A stretch of DNA of 64,000 bases from Chlorogloeopsis sp038404745 (GCF_038404745.2 NZ_JAYKTT020000001.1:372001-436000), one strand, 5' to 3'. Positions 53,435 through 63,933 are shown, counted from the first letter of the stretch. Translations and numbers: made by a program. Notes: generated by a model not told the origin, from the letters alone.

Positions 53435-54301
53435 ATGAGTCGAAAAGGTCAATCAATTACACTCTCGATATCAGAACGCGACAAAGCCGAACTAGAAGCG
53501 ATCGCTCTTGAATTCGGTATGATGTGGGGTGATCGCCCGAATATCTCCAAGCTGATAGAAGCGATCGCTCGTCGTCAGCTCATACTCGGTCATAATAATA
53601 ATTGGTCAGAGGCAAGGATAAGAGCATTACATCGTTGTATCTCTGCTTTGACGGACATTGGACAAATTGAACAAGCTCAAGTTATTGCAAACTTGCTTCT
53701 GGAACGCAGCGAATTATCATTACCACTGCGAAATGAAACAGAACGTTTTTTGGAGAACTCACCCCCTCCTTGGCGTTTGGATATTGATCGTTATATCAAA
53801 CGAGAGCAACCTTTTCAGCTTTCCTATCAAGATGCGACAGGGCGTGTATGGAATTTTACGGTTCGCTATGCCAAAGTATCACCGCACGAAAAGCGTCAAT
53901 ACCTTGATTGCTGGTGTGAAGAGACAGAAGGAAATTTCGATGTGGAAGAACTCCATCATAATTGGAGTTTGCGTTTAGATCGGATACAGGATGCGGCTGT
54001 GATGCCTATTTCTGGCAAGTGGCGATCGCAATTAGATGAAATGGATGTAGAAATGCACTTATTAGGTAACTTAGCTTTTGCTTACCAAGCTAAACCAGAA
54101 GACAAGACAAGTGAATGGATAACAGAAACACAACGTGTGCGGCGAGTAGTTAGAGGCGTGTCGAATACCTTTTGGTTTATCCGCGAAGTTATGCAGTATA
54201 CGCCAGACTGTGCAGTAGTGTCACCTGATTCGGTGCGATCGCTTGTCCGTGAAAAACTCAAAACCCTTTGCCAGCTTTATGATTTGGAGGTTTTTTCCTG
54301 A
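53435..54301 (+). CDS. WYL-domain transcriptional regulator of the CRISPR locus
   Basis: The 288-residue protein has an N-terminal ribbon-helix-helix-like segment (SRKGQSITLSISERDKAELE, then DRPNISKLIEAIARRQL) and a WYL domain (FQLSYQDATGRVWNFTVRYA, then HHNWSLRLDRIQDAAV). WYL domains sense ligands and regulate defence loci. In Synechocystis 6803 the WYL protein Sll7009, encoded next to the I-D CRISPR1 locus, negatively affects crRNA levels. The same position here, divergent from cas3', suggests the same role. No lesion is seen. Confidence 0.9.
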   Translation: MSRKGQSITLSISERDKAELEAIALEFGMMWGDRPNISKLIEAIARRQLILGHNNNWSEARIRALHRCISALTDIGQIEQAQVIANLLLERSELSLPLRNETERFLENSPPPWRLDIDRYIKREQPFQLSYQDATGRVWNFTVRYAKVSPHEKRQYLDCWCEETEGNFDVEELHHNWSLRLDRIQDAAVMPISGKWRSQLDEMDVEMHLLGNLAFAYQAKPEDKTSEWITETQRVRRVVRGVSNTFWFIREVMQYTPDCAVVSPDSVRSLVREKLKTLCQLYDLEVFS

Positions 54302-54352
54302 GAGCGTGCGTTCTTAACGTAGAGGTAAGAGGGCAATAGTGTCAAAAATTAT

Positions 54353-54585
54353 TTAAGTTCTCGCAGCAACACAGACAACTCGAAAACCGATGTCAAAGTT
54401 TGGATTGTCGGTAGCGTACCAGTAGCGACAAGCTGAACGGCAGACTTTCTGAGGGTTGAGCCACGAATGACCAGGTAGTCTTTTCCTGTTGAGTTTGATA
54501 GTCTTTCACAAAATTCTACCGCTTCATCCCACGACATTGACTCGACTGGTAAATCATCTCCTTTAAAATTAAGATGGATCGGGGT
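54353..54585 (-). pseudogene. Relic of a formylglycine-generating-enzyme (FGE-sulfatase/SUMF1) domain gene
   Basis: One frame gives FKGDDLPVESMSWDEAVEFC, then ERLSNSTGKDY, the usual start of an FGE domain. Where RLPSEAEWEYA should follow, it jumps to LVIRG. A second frame then gives LNPQKVCRSACRYWYATDNP and NFDIGFRVVCVAART with a stop at 54353, the usual end of the domain. About 150 codons are missing and the join is frameshifted. A 62-codon open frame remains but is not a functional protein. The rest of the gap up to moaE shows no gene. Confidence 0.8.
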
Positions 54586-54807
54586 TGAGTTTGCGGTTAA
54601 CTTGCTCTAAAGTCGCTACGGCTCGCTACTGTGCTTGGGTGATAGGGTAAGTGCTAAGAATAGCCTCACACAATTTCTTTTGATCGCATTCAATTACTGT
54701 AGCAGCGACGAAAACTCGTGTCTACATCTTTGCGGCAATTCTCCCCGTTCTACCTTCACTAGGTTATCCCTTGCAGCAATGGGTAACGAGGGTACAAATG
54801 TTTTGCC

Positions 54808-55290
54808 TCAGCAGTTTTGTTCGCAAGCCCCAATACTTACCCAACTACTAGAACCATCTTGCCAATGCTCTTTTTTCCATATGGGTGCATTGTGCTTTAA
54901 GGTATCAATTGCATAGCGACAAGCTGCAAACGCTTCGGAACGATGGGGACAACCTACCGCTACTAAAACACTGATTTCGCCAATTTGCAAATGTCCAATT
55001 CGATGGTGAATTACCACGCGACTCACATCTGCCCATTTTTGTCGAATTTCCTCAGCAATTTGGTAAAATATGCGCAGCGCCATCGGTTCGTAAGCTTGAT
55101 ACTCTAGGGCAACTACAGATCTACCATCAGTTTGATTGCGAACCATTCCACTCATGAGCACCACTGCACCATTTGCTGGATCGTCGGCTAATTTATAGAC
55201 TTCTTCAATAGACAATGGAGCAAAGCAAATTGCAAAGCTATCTTCATTTCTGGGTTTCACAATAGAAGTAAGTGTAGTTATCATAAGCAA
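54808..55290 (-). CDS. moaE: Molybdopterin synthase catalytic subunit MoaE
   Basis: MoaE works with MoaD to convert cPMP to molybdopterin. The 160-residue product shows GAVVLMSGMVRNQTDGRSVV, LEYQAYEPMA, VVIHHRIGHLQIGEISVLVA, HRSEAFAACRYAIDTLK and the catalytic Lys in PIWKKEHWQDGSSSW. It is a complete, single gene. No other moa gene is adjacent. Two near-start methionines (1 and 3) are possible. Confidence 0.95.
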   Translation of the reverse strand: MLMITTLTSIVKPRNEDSFAICFAPLSIEEVYKLADDPANGAVVLMSGMVRNQTDGRSVVALEYQAYEPMALRIFYQIAEEIRQKWADVSRVVIHHRIGHLQIGEISVLVAVGCPHRSEAFAACRYAIDTLKHNAPIWKKEHWQDGSSSWVSIGACEQNC

Positions 55291-55952
55291 TCAAAATGAA
55301 GAAAATGCTCAGTTTAATCAATAGTTCACAATAGTATTGACTTGATTTATACAATCAAGAGTCTGTACAAACTAGCTCTAGGAAAGCTTTATATTTATAT
55401 TTTGCTAATTAAGAGCTTAAAAACAAGTTACTAATAATTACGCTAGATAAGTTTTTTTGCGTAAATGTACTTGAGTTAGACAGTTACTTTGTCATCTTCC
55501 TTCAGGCATATTACTATAAGTAAGTGACAAAGTTATCTAAATTATTTTTTGAAATAATTATTTAAGTAAATTGACTCAGTTAATCAAGTGTAGTAAACGC
55601 CTAGTAAAGGAGCATACTAGTAACCTTTTTAGCTTAAATCGCTAAGTAGATTATTCATGAGAGCAAAGCACACAAGATTATAACTTTACCAACCTAACAT
55701 CTTTGGCTACATGAAATTTGATTTTTTGAGTTTAACTGAACTGTGGTGAGATGAAAAGTGCAGTCAACGCTTAGTTAATTAAGAAGTAAAATTCTTGATT
55801 TAGTTAACAAAAGGGTCAATGTATATGGCAGTCGTAAGGAAATTAATCACTGTTATCTTTTTCTTACCCCATTAATTGCCCGACTCCCAGGATTTAGATC
55901 ATCGTGAGTTACAAGCACAACAGCGGTAATTCATCAGTAACGAGAATAGCCT
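55291..55952. other. Intergenic region, no gene seen
   Basis: This 662-bp AT-rich region separates divergent moaE and a hybrid kinase gene. ACTTTGTCA (55486-55494) and TGACAAAGT (55525-55533) form a 9-bp inverted repeat with a 30-nt gap. I see no ORF or RNA gene. Confidence 0.45.
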
Positions 55953-58766
55953 ATGAAAACTTTAGTACAAAATCATCATGAAGTGAAGAGGATAAAGGTT
56001 CTTCGTCAATATCAAATTCTAGACACGTTACCAGAACAGGCATTTGATGATTTAGCATTTTTAGCTGCCCAGATTTGCCAAACACCGATCGCTTTGATTA
56101 ACCTCATTGATGTCAATCGTCAGTGGTTCAAAGCCAAAGTGGGCATTAATGTACAGGAAATGCCGATTAATATGGGCTTTGCCCCCATTTGTATGCATTT
56201 GGGTGATGTTTTGATTATTCCCGATACCTTAGCTGATGAACGCTTCGCCACAAATCCTGTAGTCACGTCTGACCCATATGTAAGATTTTACACTGGAATA
56301 CCATTAATATCTCCGGAGGGAGTAGCGATCGGAGCACTGTGTGTAGCAGATCGTATTCCACGAGAAATTACCCCAGAGCAAGTAGAAGCACTAAAGGCTA
56401 TTAGCCGTTTGGTAATTAGACAATTAGAACTGCGGCGTAATCTTGGTGAACTAATTGAAATCAAAACAGAGTACCAACAGGCACAAACAGCACTCCAGCA
56501 AAGCGAATGTACTCTGCGCAGTTTTTTTGACAGTACACCGATGATGATGGGAGTTGTAGAACTCCAAGACAATGACATCCTGCATATTTCTGATAATGTT
56601 ACAAGTGCAAAATTTTTTGGTCAAACACCAGAAGCAATGCGAAATCGCCTAGAAAGCGAAATCGGGATGCCACAACAGCAGGTGTGGGAGTGGATTGAAT
56701 ACTATCGTGAGGCAGAACGCACTAAATTACCTGTTAGCTTTGAATATCCTCACGATACTCACCAAGGAAAGAAATGGCTGAGAACAACAGTTTCATCGAT
56801 CGGCGCGTGTAGCAAATGTGTTAAGCAATTTGCCTATGTAGTAGAAGATATTACCGAACGCAAGCAAGCCGAAGATAATTTACGCTGGCAAGAAGCGCTC
56901 TTACGTTCCATGACTAGCGTTTCGCCACTAGCTTTTTATGTTGTAGACAACCGTACAGATAATATCTTGTATTTCAATGATCGCTTCTGCGAAATTTGGG
57001 GCATCCAACACCTAAAAGAGCAGATGGTATCCGGCAAATTGAAAAATCAGGATATTATTCCCGATTGTCTGGAGTTGGTTTTGGATATTCCTGTCTTTGC
57101 CGAGTCATGCAAACCTTTGCAAAGCGAAGAGAATCGTTCAGTTGTAGAAGATGAGATTTTGTTTACTAACGGGCGTGTGATCCGGCGTTTCTCCACTCAA
57201 GTTCGAGATGCTAGCGATCAGTATTTTGGCCGTTTGTATATCTTTGAAGATATTACTGCCCGCAAACAAGCAGAACAGCAAGTACGTGAGCAAGCCGCAT
57301 TACTGGATGTCACCACAGATGCAATTATTGTCAGAGATTTATCCAACAAAATTTTATTGTGGAACAAAAGCGCTGAGAACCTTTACGGCTGGTGCGCCCA
57401 AGAAGCAATAGGCAAGTATGCCAATGAACTTTCAGATCACGAACCCTCACCACTACAAGAAATTCATCAAACCGTTTTAGAACACGGCTCTTGGCAAGGT
57501 GAGTTGCTTAAAACTACAAAATTTGGCAAAGAAATTATTGTTGAAAGTTGCTGGACATTAGTATGCGATGAAAATCTACAACCAAAATCAATTCTTGTGG
57601 TTGATACAGATATTACGCAAAAGAAACTACTAGAAAAGCAATTTTTACGCAATCAGCGCATGGAGAGTATTGGTACCCTTGCCAGTGGTATCGCTCACGA
57701 TCTCAACAATGTGCTGTCACCAATTTTGATGTCAGTACAACTTTTACAAACTAGCTGTCGCGAACAACGCGATCGCCAAATTTTATCGATCATAGAAACC
57801 AATGTCAAACGTGGTGCAAATTTAGTTAAGCAAGTACTGGCTTTTGCACGCGGCATCGAAGGCGATCGCACCGTGTTGCAGGTTAAACACCTGATTTTAG
57901 AAATACAGCAAATAGTCGAACAAACATTTCCCAAATCAATTACCCTCGAAACAGAAATTAAACCTGAGTTATGGAATGTTTGTGGTGACACTACCCAATT
58001 GCATCAGGTATTGATTAATTTGTGTCTCAATGCTCGTGATGCTATGCCTAGTGGCGGTACTTTGAAAATTTCTGCTCAAAATATTTTCATTGACGAAAAT
58101 TATACCAGAGTCCATTTAGATGCCGAGGTTGGCTACTATATCGTTTTGAGTGTTGCAGATACAGGAATAGGCATACCTAGCGAATTACTGGATAGAATTT
58201 TTGAGCCATTCTTTACAACAAAAGAGCTTGGGAAAGGTACCGGACTAGGACTCTCAACAGTAATGGGTATTATTAAAGGACATGGTGGTTTTGTCACTGT
58301 GTCTAGTTGCCCTGGTAAAGGTACAAAATTTAAAGTGTATTTGCCAGCAATTCAAACAGATACAATCCAACTACCAGAAGACTTGGAAGTACCAACCGGA
58401 AACGGACAATATATTTTGGTTGTAGATGATGAATCTGCGGTAAGGGAAATTACGGCAACTTCTTTGCAAGAACATAATTATAAAGCACTTGTTGCCAGTG
58501 ACGGGATTGAGGCAGTAGCGCTCTACGCTCAATATAAAGACAAAATTAGTGGAGCAATTATAGATATGATGATGCCAAACATGGATGGAACAACCACTAT
58601 CAATACATTACAAAAAATGAATCCACTGCTACCGATTGTTGCTGTCAGCGGTTTGGCAACCAGTGAACAAATACCACAACTCAACAACAGTAAACGTCCT
58701 GTCTTTTTATCAAAGCCTTACACAGCACAGGAATTATTAAAAACATTGCATTCAGTTATTAGTTAA
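55953..58766 (+). CDS. Hybrid sensor kinase GAF-PAS-PAS-PAS-HisKA-HATPase-REC
   Basis: The 937-residue protein is cytosolic. Residues about 25-165 form a GAF domain. Three PAS domains follow (about 185-305, 310-430, 435-555), two ending in DITERKQAE- or DITARKQAE-type motifs. The HisKA domain has LASGIAHDLNNVLSPIL with the phospho-acceptor His, the ATPase domain has GTGLGLSTVMGIIKGHGG, and the C-terminal receiver has VVDDESA and the acceptor Asp in GAIIDMMMPNMDG. The kinase-receiver part is closely similar to the protein at 62041. It probably starts a multi-step phosphorelay with its downstream neighbours. Confidence 0.92.
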   Translation: MKTLVQNHHEVKRIKVLRQYQILDTLPEQAFDDLAFLAAQICQTPIALINLIDVNRQWFKAKVGINVQEMPINMGFAPICMHLGDVLIIPDTLADERFATNPVVTSDPYVRFYTGIPLISPEGVAIGALCVADRIPREITPEQVEALKAISRLVIRQLELRRNLGELIEIKTEYQQAQTALQQSECTLRSFFDSTPMMMGVVELQDNDILHISDNVTSAKFFGQTPEAMRNRLESEIGMPQQQVWEWIEYYREAERTKLPVSFEYPHDTHQGKKWLRTTVSSIGACSKCVKQFAYVVEDITERKQAEDNLRWQEALLRSMTSVSPLAFYVVDNRTDNILYFNDRFCEIWGIQHLKEQMVSGKLKNQDIIPDCLELVLDIPVFAESCKPLQSEENRSVVEDEILFTNGRVIRRFSTQVRDASDQYFGRLYIFEDITARKQAEQQVREQAALLDVTTDAIIVRDLSNKILLWNKSAENLYGWCAQEAIGKYANELSDHEPSPLQEIHQTVLEHGSWQGELLKTTKFGKEIIVESCWTLVCDENLQPKSILVVDTDITQKKLLEKQFLRNQRMESIGTLASGIAHDLNNVLSPILMSVQLLQTSCREQRDRQILSIIETNVKRGANLVKQVLAFARGIEGDRTVLQVKHLILEIQQIVEQTFPKSITLETEIKPELWNVCGDTTQLHQVLINLCLNARDAMPSGGTLKISAQNIFIDENYTRVHLDAEVGYYIVLSVADTGIGIPSELLDRIFEPFFTTKELGKGTGLGLSTVMGIIKGHGGFVTVSSCPGKGTKFKVYLPAIQTDTIQLPEDLEVPTGNGQYILVVDDESAVREITATSLQEHNYKALVASDGIEAVALYAQYKDKISGAIIDMMMPNMDGTTTINTLQKMNPLLPIVAVSGLATSEQIPQLNNSKRPVFLSKPYTAQELLKTLHSVIS

Positions 58767-58913
58767 TTAGTGGCGTTGTGTTAGCTAGCGTCTTCTCGCA
58801 GAGTAACCCTTCTTGCAGGGTAGGTAGACAGAAGGAAAGTTTTGTTATCTATTCTGTTATACGTATTTCAGTCAAGGCTACTGAGTAACTAATGACTAAT
58901 GACTAAATAACAC

Positions 58914-61349
58914 ATGACTAATCTAATTTTGATCGTTGATGACGATCATTTGATGCAGACGCAACTGCGCGAATTATTGGAAGCAGCAGAGTATAGAGTA
59001 GTACAAGCAAGTAACGCACAGGCAGCACTAACTACCTATGCCCAACTGCAACCAGATTTAGTACTATTAGATGCGATCATGCCGGGCATGGATGGGTTTG
59101 CTTGTTGTCAGCAACTACAAAGACTTCCTGGAGGCGATCGCACTCCTGTTTTGATGATTACAGCTCTTTATGATGAAGCATCGGTAGAACGGGCTTTTGC
59201 AGCAGGTGCAACAGATTTTATTACCAAACCGATTCACTGGCCAATATTACGTCAGCGAGTGCGTCGTCTGTTGGCAGCAAGTCAAGTGATGCAAACCTTG
59301 CGAGAGCAAACCGAACAGGCGCAAATGCAAGAAATGCAACTACGCATGGCATTAGAAGCTGCCCAGATGGGTACTTGGAAATGGGATATCCTCACTAATA
59401 AAGTTAGTTTTTCAGAAAATTTGAAAACTTTGTTTGGTTTAGAAGCAGCCACAACTGAAAACAGTTATGAAACTTTCCTTAGCTACGTTCATCTTGAAGA
59501 TCGCGATCGCGTTCACAACTCACTCCACAAAGCAATTCAAACCGGAGCAGAATGTGAACTAGAGTTTCGTGTTGTTTTGCCTGACAATAGCATTCGCTGG
59601 CTGGTGAATAAGGGAGTCGTCTTTCGTGATACTTCTGGCAAAGCAGTGCAGATGTTAGGCGTAGACATGGATATTACCAAGCGCAAGCACTCAGAAGAAA
59701 ATTTACATCAGAGTGAAGAGCGTTTCCAAATCCTTGCCCGTGCTACTAACGATGTTGTTTGGGACTGGAATTTAGTCACACATCAACTTTGGTGGAATAA
59801 TAATGTACATACACTGTATGGTTACTTACCACAGCAAGTTAGCCCCGATCCGGCTTGGTGGCACGAACGCATACACCCAGAAGATAGAGCCAGAATTCTT
59901 GCTGACATTCGTAATCTAATTCAAAGTGGGCAACATTTTTGGTCAAATGAATACCGTTTTCGTCGTGCTGATGGTTCCTATACCTATATCTTTGATCGCG
60001 CTTATGCGGTTCGGGATAGTATGGGCAAACCAGTGCGGATGATTGGGGCAATGATGGATATTAGCGATCGCAAGCGTACCCAAGAAGAATTAGAACGCCA
60101 AAATATGCGATCGCGCTTATTTGCTGATGTCACTCTCAAAATTCGTCAGTCTTTGCAAATTGATGAAATTCTCCAAACCAGTGTGACAGAGGTGCAAAAG
60201 CTATTGCAGGCTGACCGAGTATTAATATTTAAAATGCTATCTGATGGTTCAGGAACTGTAGTGAAAGAAGAAGTTGTTCCCGGTTTTCCTGTGACTCTAG
60301 GACAAAACATCATCGATCCTTGTTTTAACGAAGGATATATTGAAAAATATCGCAAGGGCAGAGTTGGTACGATCAACAATACCCAAGAAGATAAAGTTGA
60401 GCCTTGCTATGCAGAATTTCTAGAAAAAATAGCTGTTAAGGCTAACCTGGTTGTGCCAATTCTCCAACACACCAAACTGTGGGGGCTATTAATTGCCCAT
60501 CAGTGCGCCCACCCTCGCGACTGGAACGAATCGGAAACTGAACTGTTGTTACAATTAGCAAATCAAATTGGCATTGCCCTAGCCCAAGCCAAACTTTTAG
60601 AACAAGAAACTCGCCAGCGACAAGAACTTGCTCGCTCCAACGACGAACTCCAAGAGTTTGCCTTTGTCGCCTCCCACGATTTGCAAGAACCACTCCGTAA
60701 AATTAAAACATTTGGCGATCGCCTCAAATTAATTGCTAGCGATTCCTTATCTGCTCAGGCGCTTGACTACCTCGAACGTATGCAGAACGCTACTCGGCGG
60801 ATGCAAACTTTAATTGAAGATTTGCTGACTCTTTCGCGAGTCACCACCAGAGCACAGCCTTTTGTCCCGGTAAATCTCTTCCAAATTACTCAAGAAGTAT
60901 TGTCTGATTTAGAAATAACTATCCAGCAAGAACAAGCCAAGGTGGAAGTAGGTGAATTACCTATCCTCAAAGCCGATCCCTTGCAAATGCGGCAACTGTT
61001 ACAAAATCTGATTATCAATGCCTTGAAGTTTCATAGCCCCGAAGAACCACCAGTTGTCAAAATTTACAGTCAGATTTTACCCACTCCTTTAGATCCAATC
61101 GCGATCGGCACAGAACAGTGCCAAATTATTGTCGAGGACAATGGTATCGGTTTTGACGAAAAGTATCTAGATCGCATCTTTAATGTTTTTCAACGGCTGC
61201 ACGGACGTAGTGAATATGAAGGCACTGGCATCGGTTTAGCCATCTGTCGCAAAATCGTTGAACGTCACCAGGGTAGTATTACAGCCGAGAGCATACGTGG
61301 GCAAGGAGCAAAATTTATTGTTACCTTGCCGATGAATCCTTCTTTTTAA
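58914..61349 (+). CDS. REC-PAS-PAS-GAF-HisKA-HATPase sensor kinase
   Basis: The 811-residue protein begins with a receiver (IVDDDH, acceptor Asp in VLLDAIMPGMDGF, and TKP), then two PAS/PAC domains (ending DITKRKHSE and DISDRKRTQ), a GAF domain (about 400-550) and a phytochrome-type kinase with FVASHDLQEPLRKI and GTGIGLAICRKIVERHQG. The GAF lacks an evident bilin-binding Cys motif, so light sensing is not shown. TAATGACTAATGACTAA repeats sit just before its start. It is probably co-regulated with the response regulator that follows. Confidence 0.92.
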   Translation: MTNLILIVDDDHLMQTQLRELLEAAEYRVVQASNAQAALTTYAQLQPDLVLLDAIMPGMDGFACCQQLQRLPGGDRTPVLMITALYDEASVERAFAAGATDFITKPIHWPILRQRVRRLLAASQVMQTLREQTEQAQMQEMQLRMALEAAQMGTWKWDILTNKVSFSENLKTLFGLEAATTENSYETFLSYVHLEDRDRVHNSLHKAIQTGAECELEFRVVLPDNSIRWLVNKGVVFRDTSGKAVQMLGVDMDITKRKHSEENLHQSEERFQILARATNDVVWDWNLVTHQLWWNNNVHTLYGYLPQQVSPDPAWWHERIHPEDRARILADIRNLIQSGQHFWSNEYRFRRADGSYTYIFDRAYAVRDSMGKPVRMIGAMMDISDRKRTQEELERQNMRSRLFADVTLKIRQSLQIDEILQTSVTEVQKLLQADRVLIFKMLSDGSGTVVKEEVVPGFPVTLGQNIIDPCFNEGYIEKYRKGRVGTINNTQEDKVEPCYAEFLEKIAVKANLVVPILQHTKLWGLLIAHQCAHPRDWNESETELLLQLANQIGIALAQAKLLEQETRQRQELARSNDELQEFAFVASHDLQEPLRKIKTFGDRLKLIASDSLSAQALDYLERMQNATRRMQTLIEDLLTLSRVTTRAQPFVPVNLFQITQEVLSDLEITIQQEQAKVEVGELPILKADPLQMRQLLQNLIINALKFHSPEEPPVVKIYSQILPTPLDPIAIGTEQCQIIVEDNGIGFDEKYLDRIFNVFQRLHGRSEYEGTGIGLAICRKIVERHQGSITAESIRGQGAKFIVTLPMNPSF

Positions 61350-61577
61350 ATCAGAGCTTGCACTGTTGTTGTTCAGCGTCAGGAAAGCAGTCTTCACAAA
61401 TTACAAACAAGCCTGTAGGGAAAGTTAGGCACTGCCCACCCGAAAAAATTACTTTCTTCCACTTCTATAATTTATGGTAACAATAGGATCGGTTAATTAT
61501 CTACAACTATAATCAGGGATTTGTTGCAATTTAAGAATAAATTAATTATATGAATAGTAAAAAGGAGAAAATTCAGA

Positions 61578-62024
61578 GTGAAAGGTCGGCAAATAACTGT
61601 CACTATTTTGATGGCCGATGATGATGAGGATGACTGTATGTTAGCTCGCGAAGCTTTGACCGAAAGTCGTCTAGCAAATGACTTACACACCGTCAGAGAT
61701 GGAGAAGAGTTAATGGATTATTTGCATCGACGCGGTCAATATGCTAATTCCCATATATCACCCCGTCCTGCTTTAATTTTGCTAGATTTAAATATGCCTA
61801 AAAAAGATGGTCGTGAAGCACTTAGAGAAATTAAAGATGATCCGGAACTAAGGCAAATCCCTGTTGTGGTACTCACAACCTCAAAAGCAGAGGAAGATAT
61901 TTATCGTACCTATGATTTGGGAGCAAACTCGTTTATTATTAAACCCGTCACGTTTGCAGCTTTAGTTGAGGTAATGAAAACTATAGGAAAGTACTGGTTT
62001 GAAATCGTAGAACTGCCGCTATGA
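61578..62024 (+). CDS. CheY/Rcp1-like single-domain response regulator
   Basis: The 148-residue receiver has acidic pocket ADDDEDD and acceptor Asp in PALILLDLNMPKKDG, then VVLTTSKAEEDI and SFIIKPVTF. It resembles Rcp1-type regulators that serve phytochrome-like kinases. The GTG at 61578 is used because AAAGGAG lies 10 bp upstream. An ATG 11 codons later would cut the first strand. It sits between two kinases and its stop is 16 bp from the next start. Confidence 0.92.
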   Translation: MKGRQITVTILMADDDEDDCMLAREALTESRLANDLHTVRDGEELMDYLHRRGQYANSHISPRPALILLDLNMPKKDGREALREIKDDPELRQIPVVVLTTSKAEEDIYRTYDLGANSFIIKPVTFAALVEVMKTIGKYWFEIVELPL

Positions 62025-62040
62025 GCGGTGGGAGGCAGAT

Positions 62041-63933
62041 ATGACAAACAGCCCCATCCGAGTTCTTCTAATTGATGATGATGAAGATGACTATATTTTA
62101 ACTCGCGATTGGTTTAGAGAATTCCAAGTAGTGGAGTGCGAGTTAGAATGGGTGGGTAGCTATCAAGCTGCAAGAAATAAAATTGCTTCTCGACAACATG
62201 ATGTCTATCTTGTTGATTACCGCTTAGGTGAAGGTAATGGGTTGGAATTATTGCGCGAAGCTGTTGCGAATGGCTGTAGTACTCCCCTGATTTTACTCAC
62301 AGGTAAAGGAGACAGAGAAATAGACGTTGAGGCAATGAAAGCAGGAGCAGCAGATTATTTAGAAAAAAGTCAGTTGACTGCCCCTTTGCTAGAACGTTCT
62401 ATCCGCTATGCTTTAGAACGCAAACAAACAGAACATAAAATCCGCGAACAAGCAGCTTTGTTGGATGTTGCAACTGACGCGATTTTTGTTCAAGATTTAG
62501 ATAATACAATTTTATATTGGAATAAGGCTGCCGAACGCCTTTATAGTTGGAAAAAAGAAGAAGCGATCGGTAAAAAAGTATCAGAAATTTGGCAAGAAAA
62601 AAATTTATCGCAATTGCAAGAAGCACTCTCCACAATGATGAAAAATGGCTCTTGGGAGGGTGAACTACAACAAATAACAAAATCTAGAAAAGAAGTTACT
62701 GTCGAAAGTCGTTGGACTCTAGTTAAAGAATTTGAGCGCAAAACACAATCTATATTAATTGTAAATACCGACATTACGCAAAAAAAACAACTGGAAGCAC
62801 AATTCTTGCGCGCCCAGCGACTAGAGAGTATCGGTACACTAGCAAGCGGCATCGCTCACGATCTCAACAACGTCCTTGCTCCCATTCTGATGACAGCGCA
62901 GCTCTTAGAATCGCAACTAAACGATGAGCGTAGCCAGCGGCTTTTACCCATATTAATTAACAATGCAAAAAGGGGAGCAAACTTAGTCAAACAGGTGCTT
63001 TCTTTCACTCGTGGCATGGAAGGCGATCGCACTTTATTGCAATTAAAGCACTTGATTAGAGAAATTCAACAAATCATTAAAGAAACATTTCCCAAATCGA
63101 TCGAAGTTTCCACCCAAATATCGCCAAACCTTTGGACAGTTTTTGGTGATCCAACCCAACTGCATCAGGTACTAATGAATTTGTGTGTTAATGCCCGTGA
63201 TGCCATGCCTAATGGTGGCAAGTTGAAAGTAACAGCCGAAAATTTTTTAGTTGATGCAAATTATGCCAAAATGCATATAGATGCAAGAAAAGGTGCATAT
63301 GTGGTGATCGCTGTTACCGATACGGGAGTTGGCATTGCACCAGAAATATTGGATCGCATTTTTGAACCATTTTTTACTACTAAAGAGCTAGGCAAAGGCA
63401 CCGGACTCGGTCTTTCTACGGTGTTGGGAATTATCAAAAGTCACGGTGGTTTTATCAGTGTCTACAGCGAACTAGGTAAAGGCAGCGAATTTAAAGTGTT
63501 TCTGCCAGCACAACAAACAACAGAAACAAAAGAAGAACAAGAGGCAGAATTACCTTCTGGAAACGGCGAGTTGATTTTGGTGGTTGACGATGAGGATTCA
63601 ATTCGCGACATTACCAAAACTTCCCTAGAAACCTATAACTATAAAGCAATTACAGCTAGTGATGGCATTGAAGCCATCGCCCTTTACGCGGAACATCAAG
63701 ATAAGATATCTGTAGTCTTAACAGATATGCTTATGCCCTCAATGGATGGGTTAACTACAATCCGTACCTTACAAAAAATCAATCCTAATGTCAAAGTAAT
63801 TGCTGTCAGCGGACTTGCCTCTGCTGATAAAGTTAATGCAGCAACCGATATTGGTGTCAAAGCCTTTTTATCTAAACCCTACACCGCCAAGCAATTATTG
63901 CAAACAATCGGCGCAGTAAAAAATGGAAAATAA
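62041..63933 (+). CDS. Hybrid REC-PAS-HisKA-HATPase-REC kinase
   Basis: The 630-residue protein has an N-terminal receiver (VLLIDDDEDD, Asp in VYLVDYRLGEGNGLELL), one PAS domain (AALLDVATDAIFVQDLDNTI), HisKA with LASGIAHDLNNVLAPIL, HATPase with GTGLGLSTVLGIIKSHGG, and a C-terminal receiver (VVDDEDS, Asp in SVVLTDMLMPSMDG). From the PAS domain on it is close to the kinase at 55953, including matching receiver ends (LSKPYTAKQLLQT versus LSKPYTAQELLKT). The two are probably tandem-duplicated paralogues that differ at the sensor end. It closes the cluster. Confidence 0.93.
   Translation: MTNSPIRVLLIDDDEDDYILTRDWFREFQVVECELEWVGSYQAARNKIASRQHDVYLVDYRLGEGNGLELLREAVANGCSTPLILLTGKGDREIDVEAMKAGAADYLEKSQLTAPLLERSIRYALERKQTEHKIREQAALLDVATDAIFVQDLDNTILYWNKAAERLYSWKKEEAIGKKVSEIWQEKNLSQLQEALSTMMKNGSWEGELQQITKSRKEVTVESRWTLVKEFERKTQSILIVNTDITQKKQLEAQFLRAQRLESIGTLASGIAHDLNNVLAPILMTAQLLESQLNDERSQRLLPILINNAKRGANLVKQVLSFTRGMEGDRTLLQLKHLIREIQQIIKETFPKSIEVSTQISPNLWTVFGDPTQLHQVLMNLCVNARDAMPNGGKLKVTAENFLVDANYAKMHIDARKGAYVVIAVTDTGVGIAPEILDRIFEPFFTTKELGKGTGLGLSTVLGIIKSHGGFISVYSELGKGSEFKVFLPAQQTTETKEEQEAELPSGNGELILVVDDEDSIRDITKTSLETYNYKAITASDGIEAIALYAEHQDKISVVLTDMLMPSMDGLTTIRTLQKINPNVKVIAVSGLASADKVNAATDIGVKAFLSKPYTAKQLLQTIGAVKNGK

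Noticed and set aside
58914..61349. Phytochrome assignment for the REC-PAS-PAS-GAF kinase
   Set aside because: The kinase domain is phytochrome-like, but the GAF domain shows no evident chromophore-binding Cys-His motif and there is no PHY domain.
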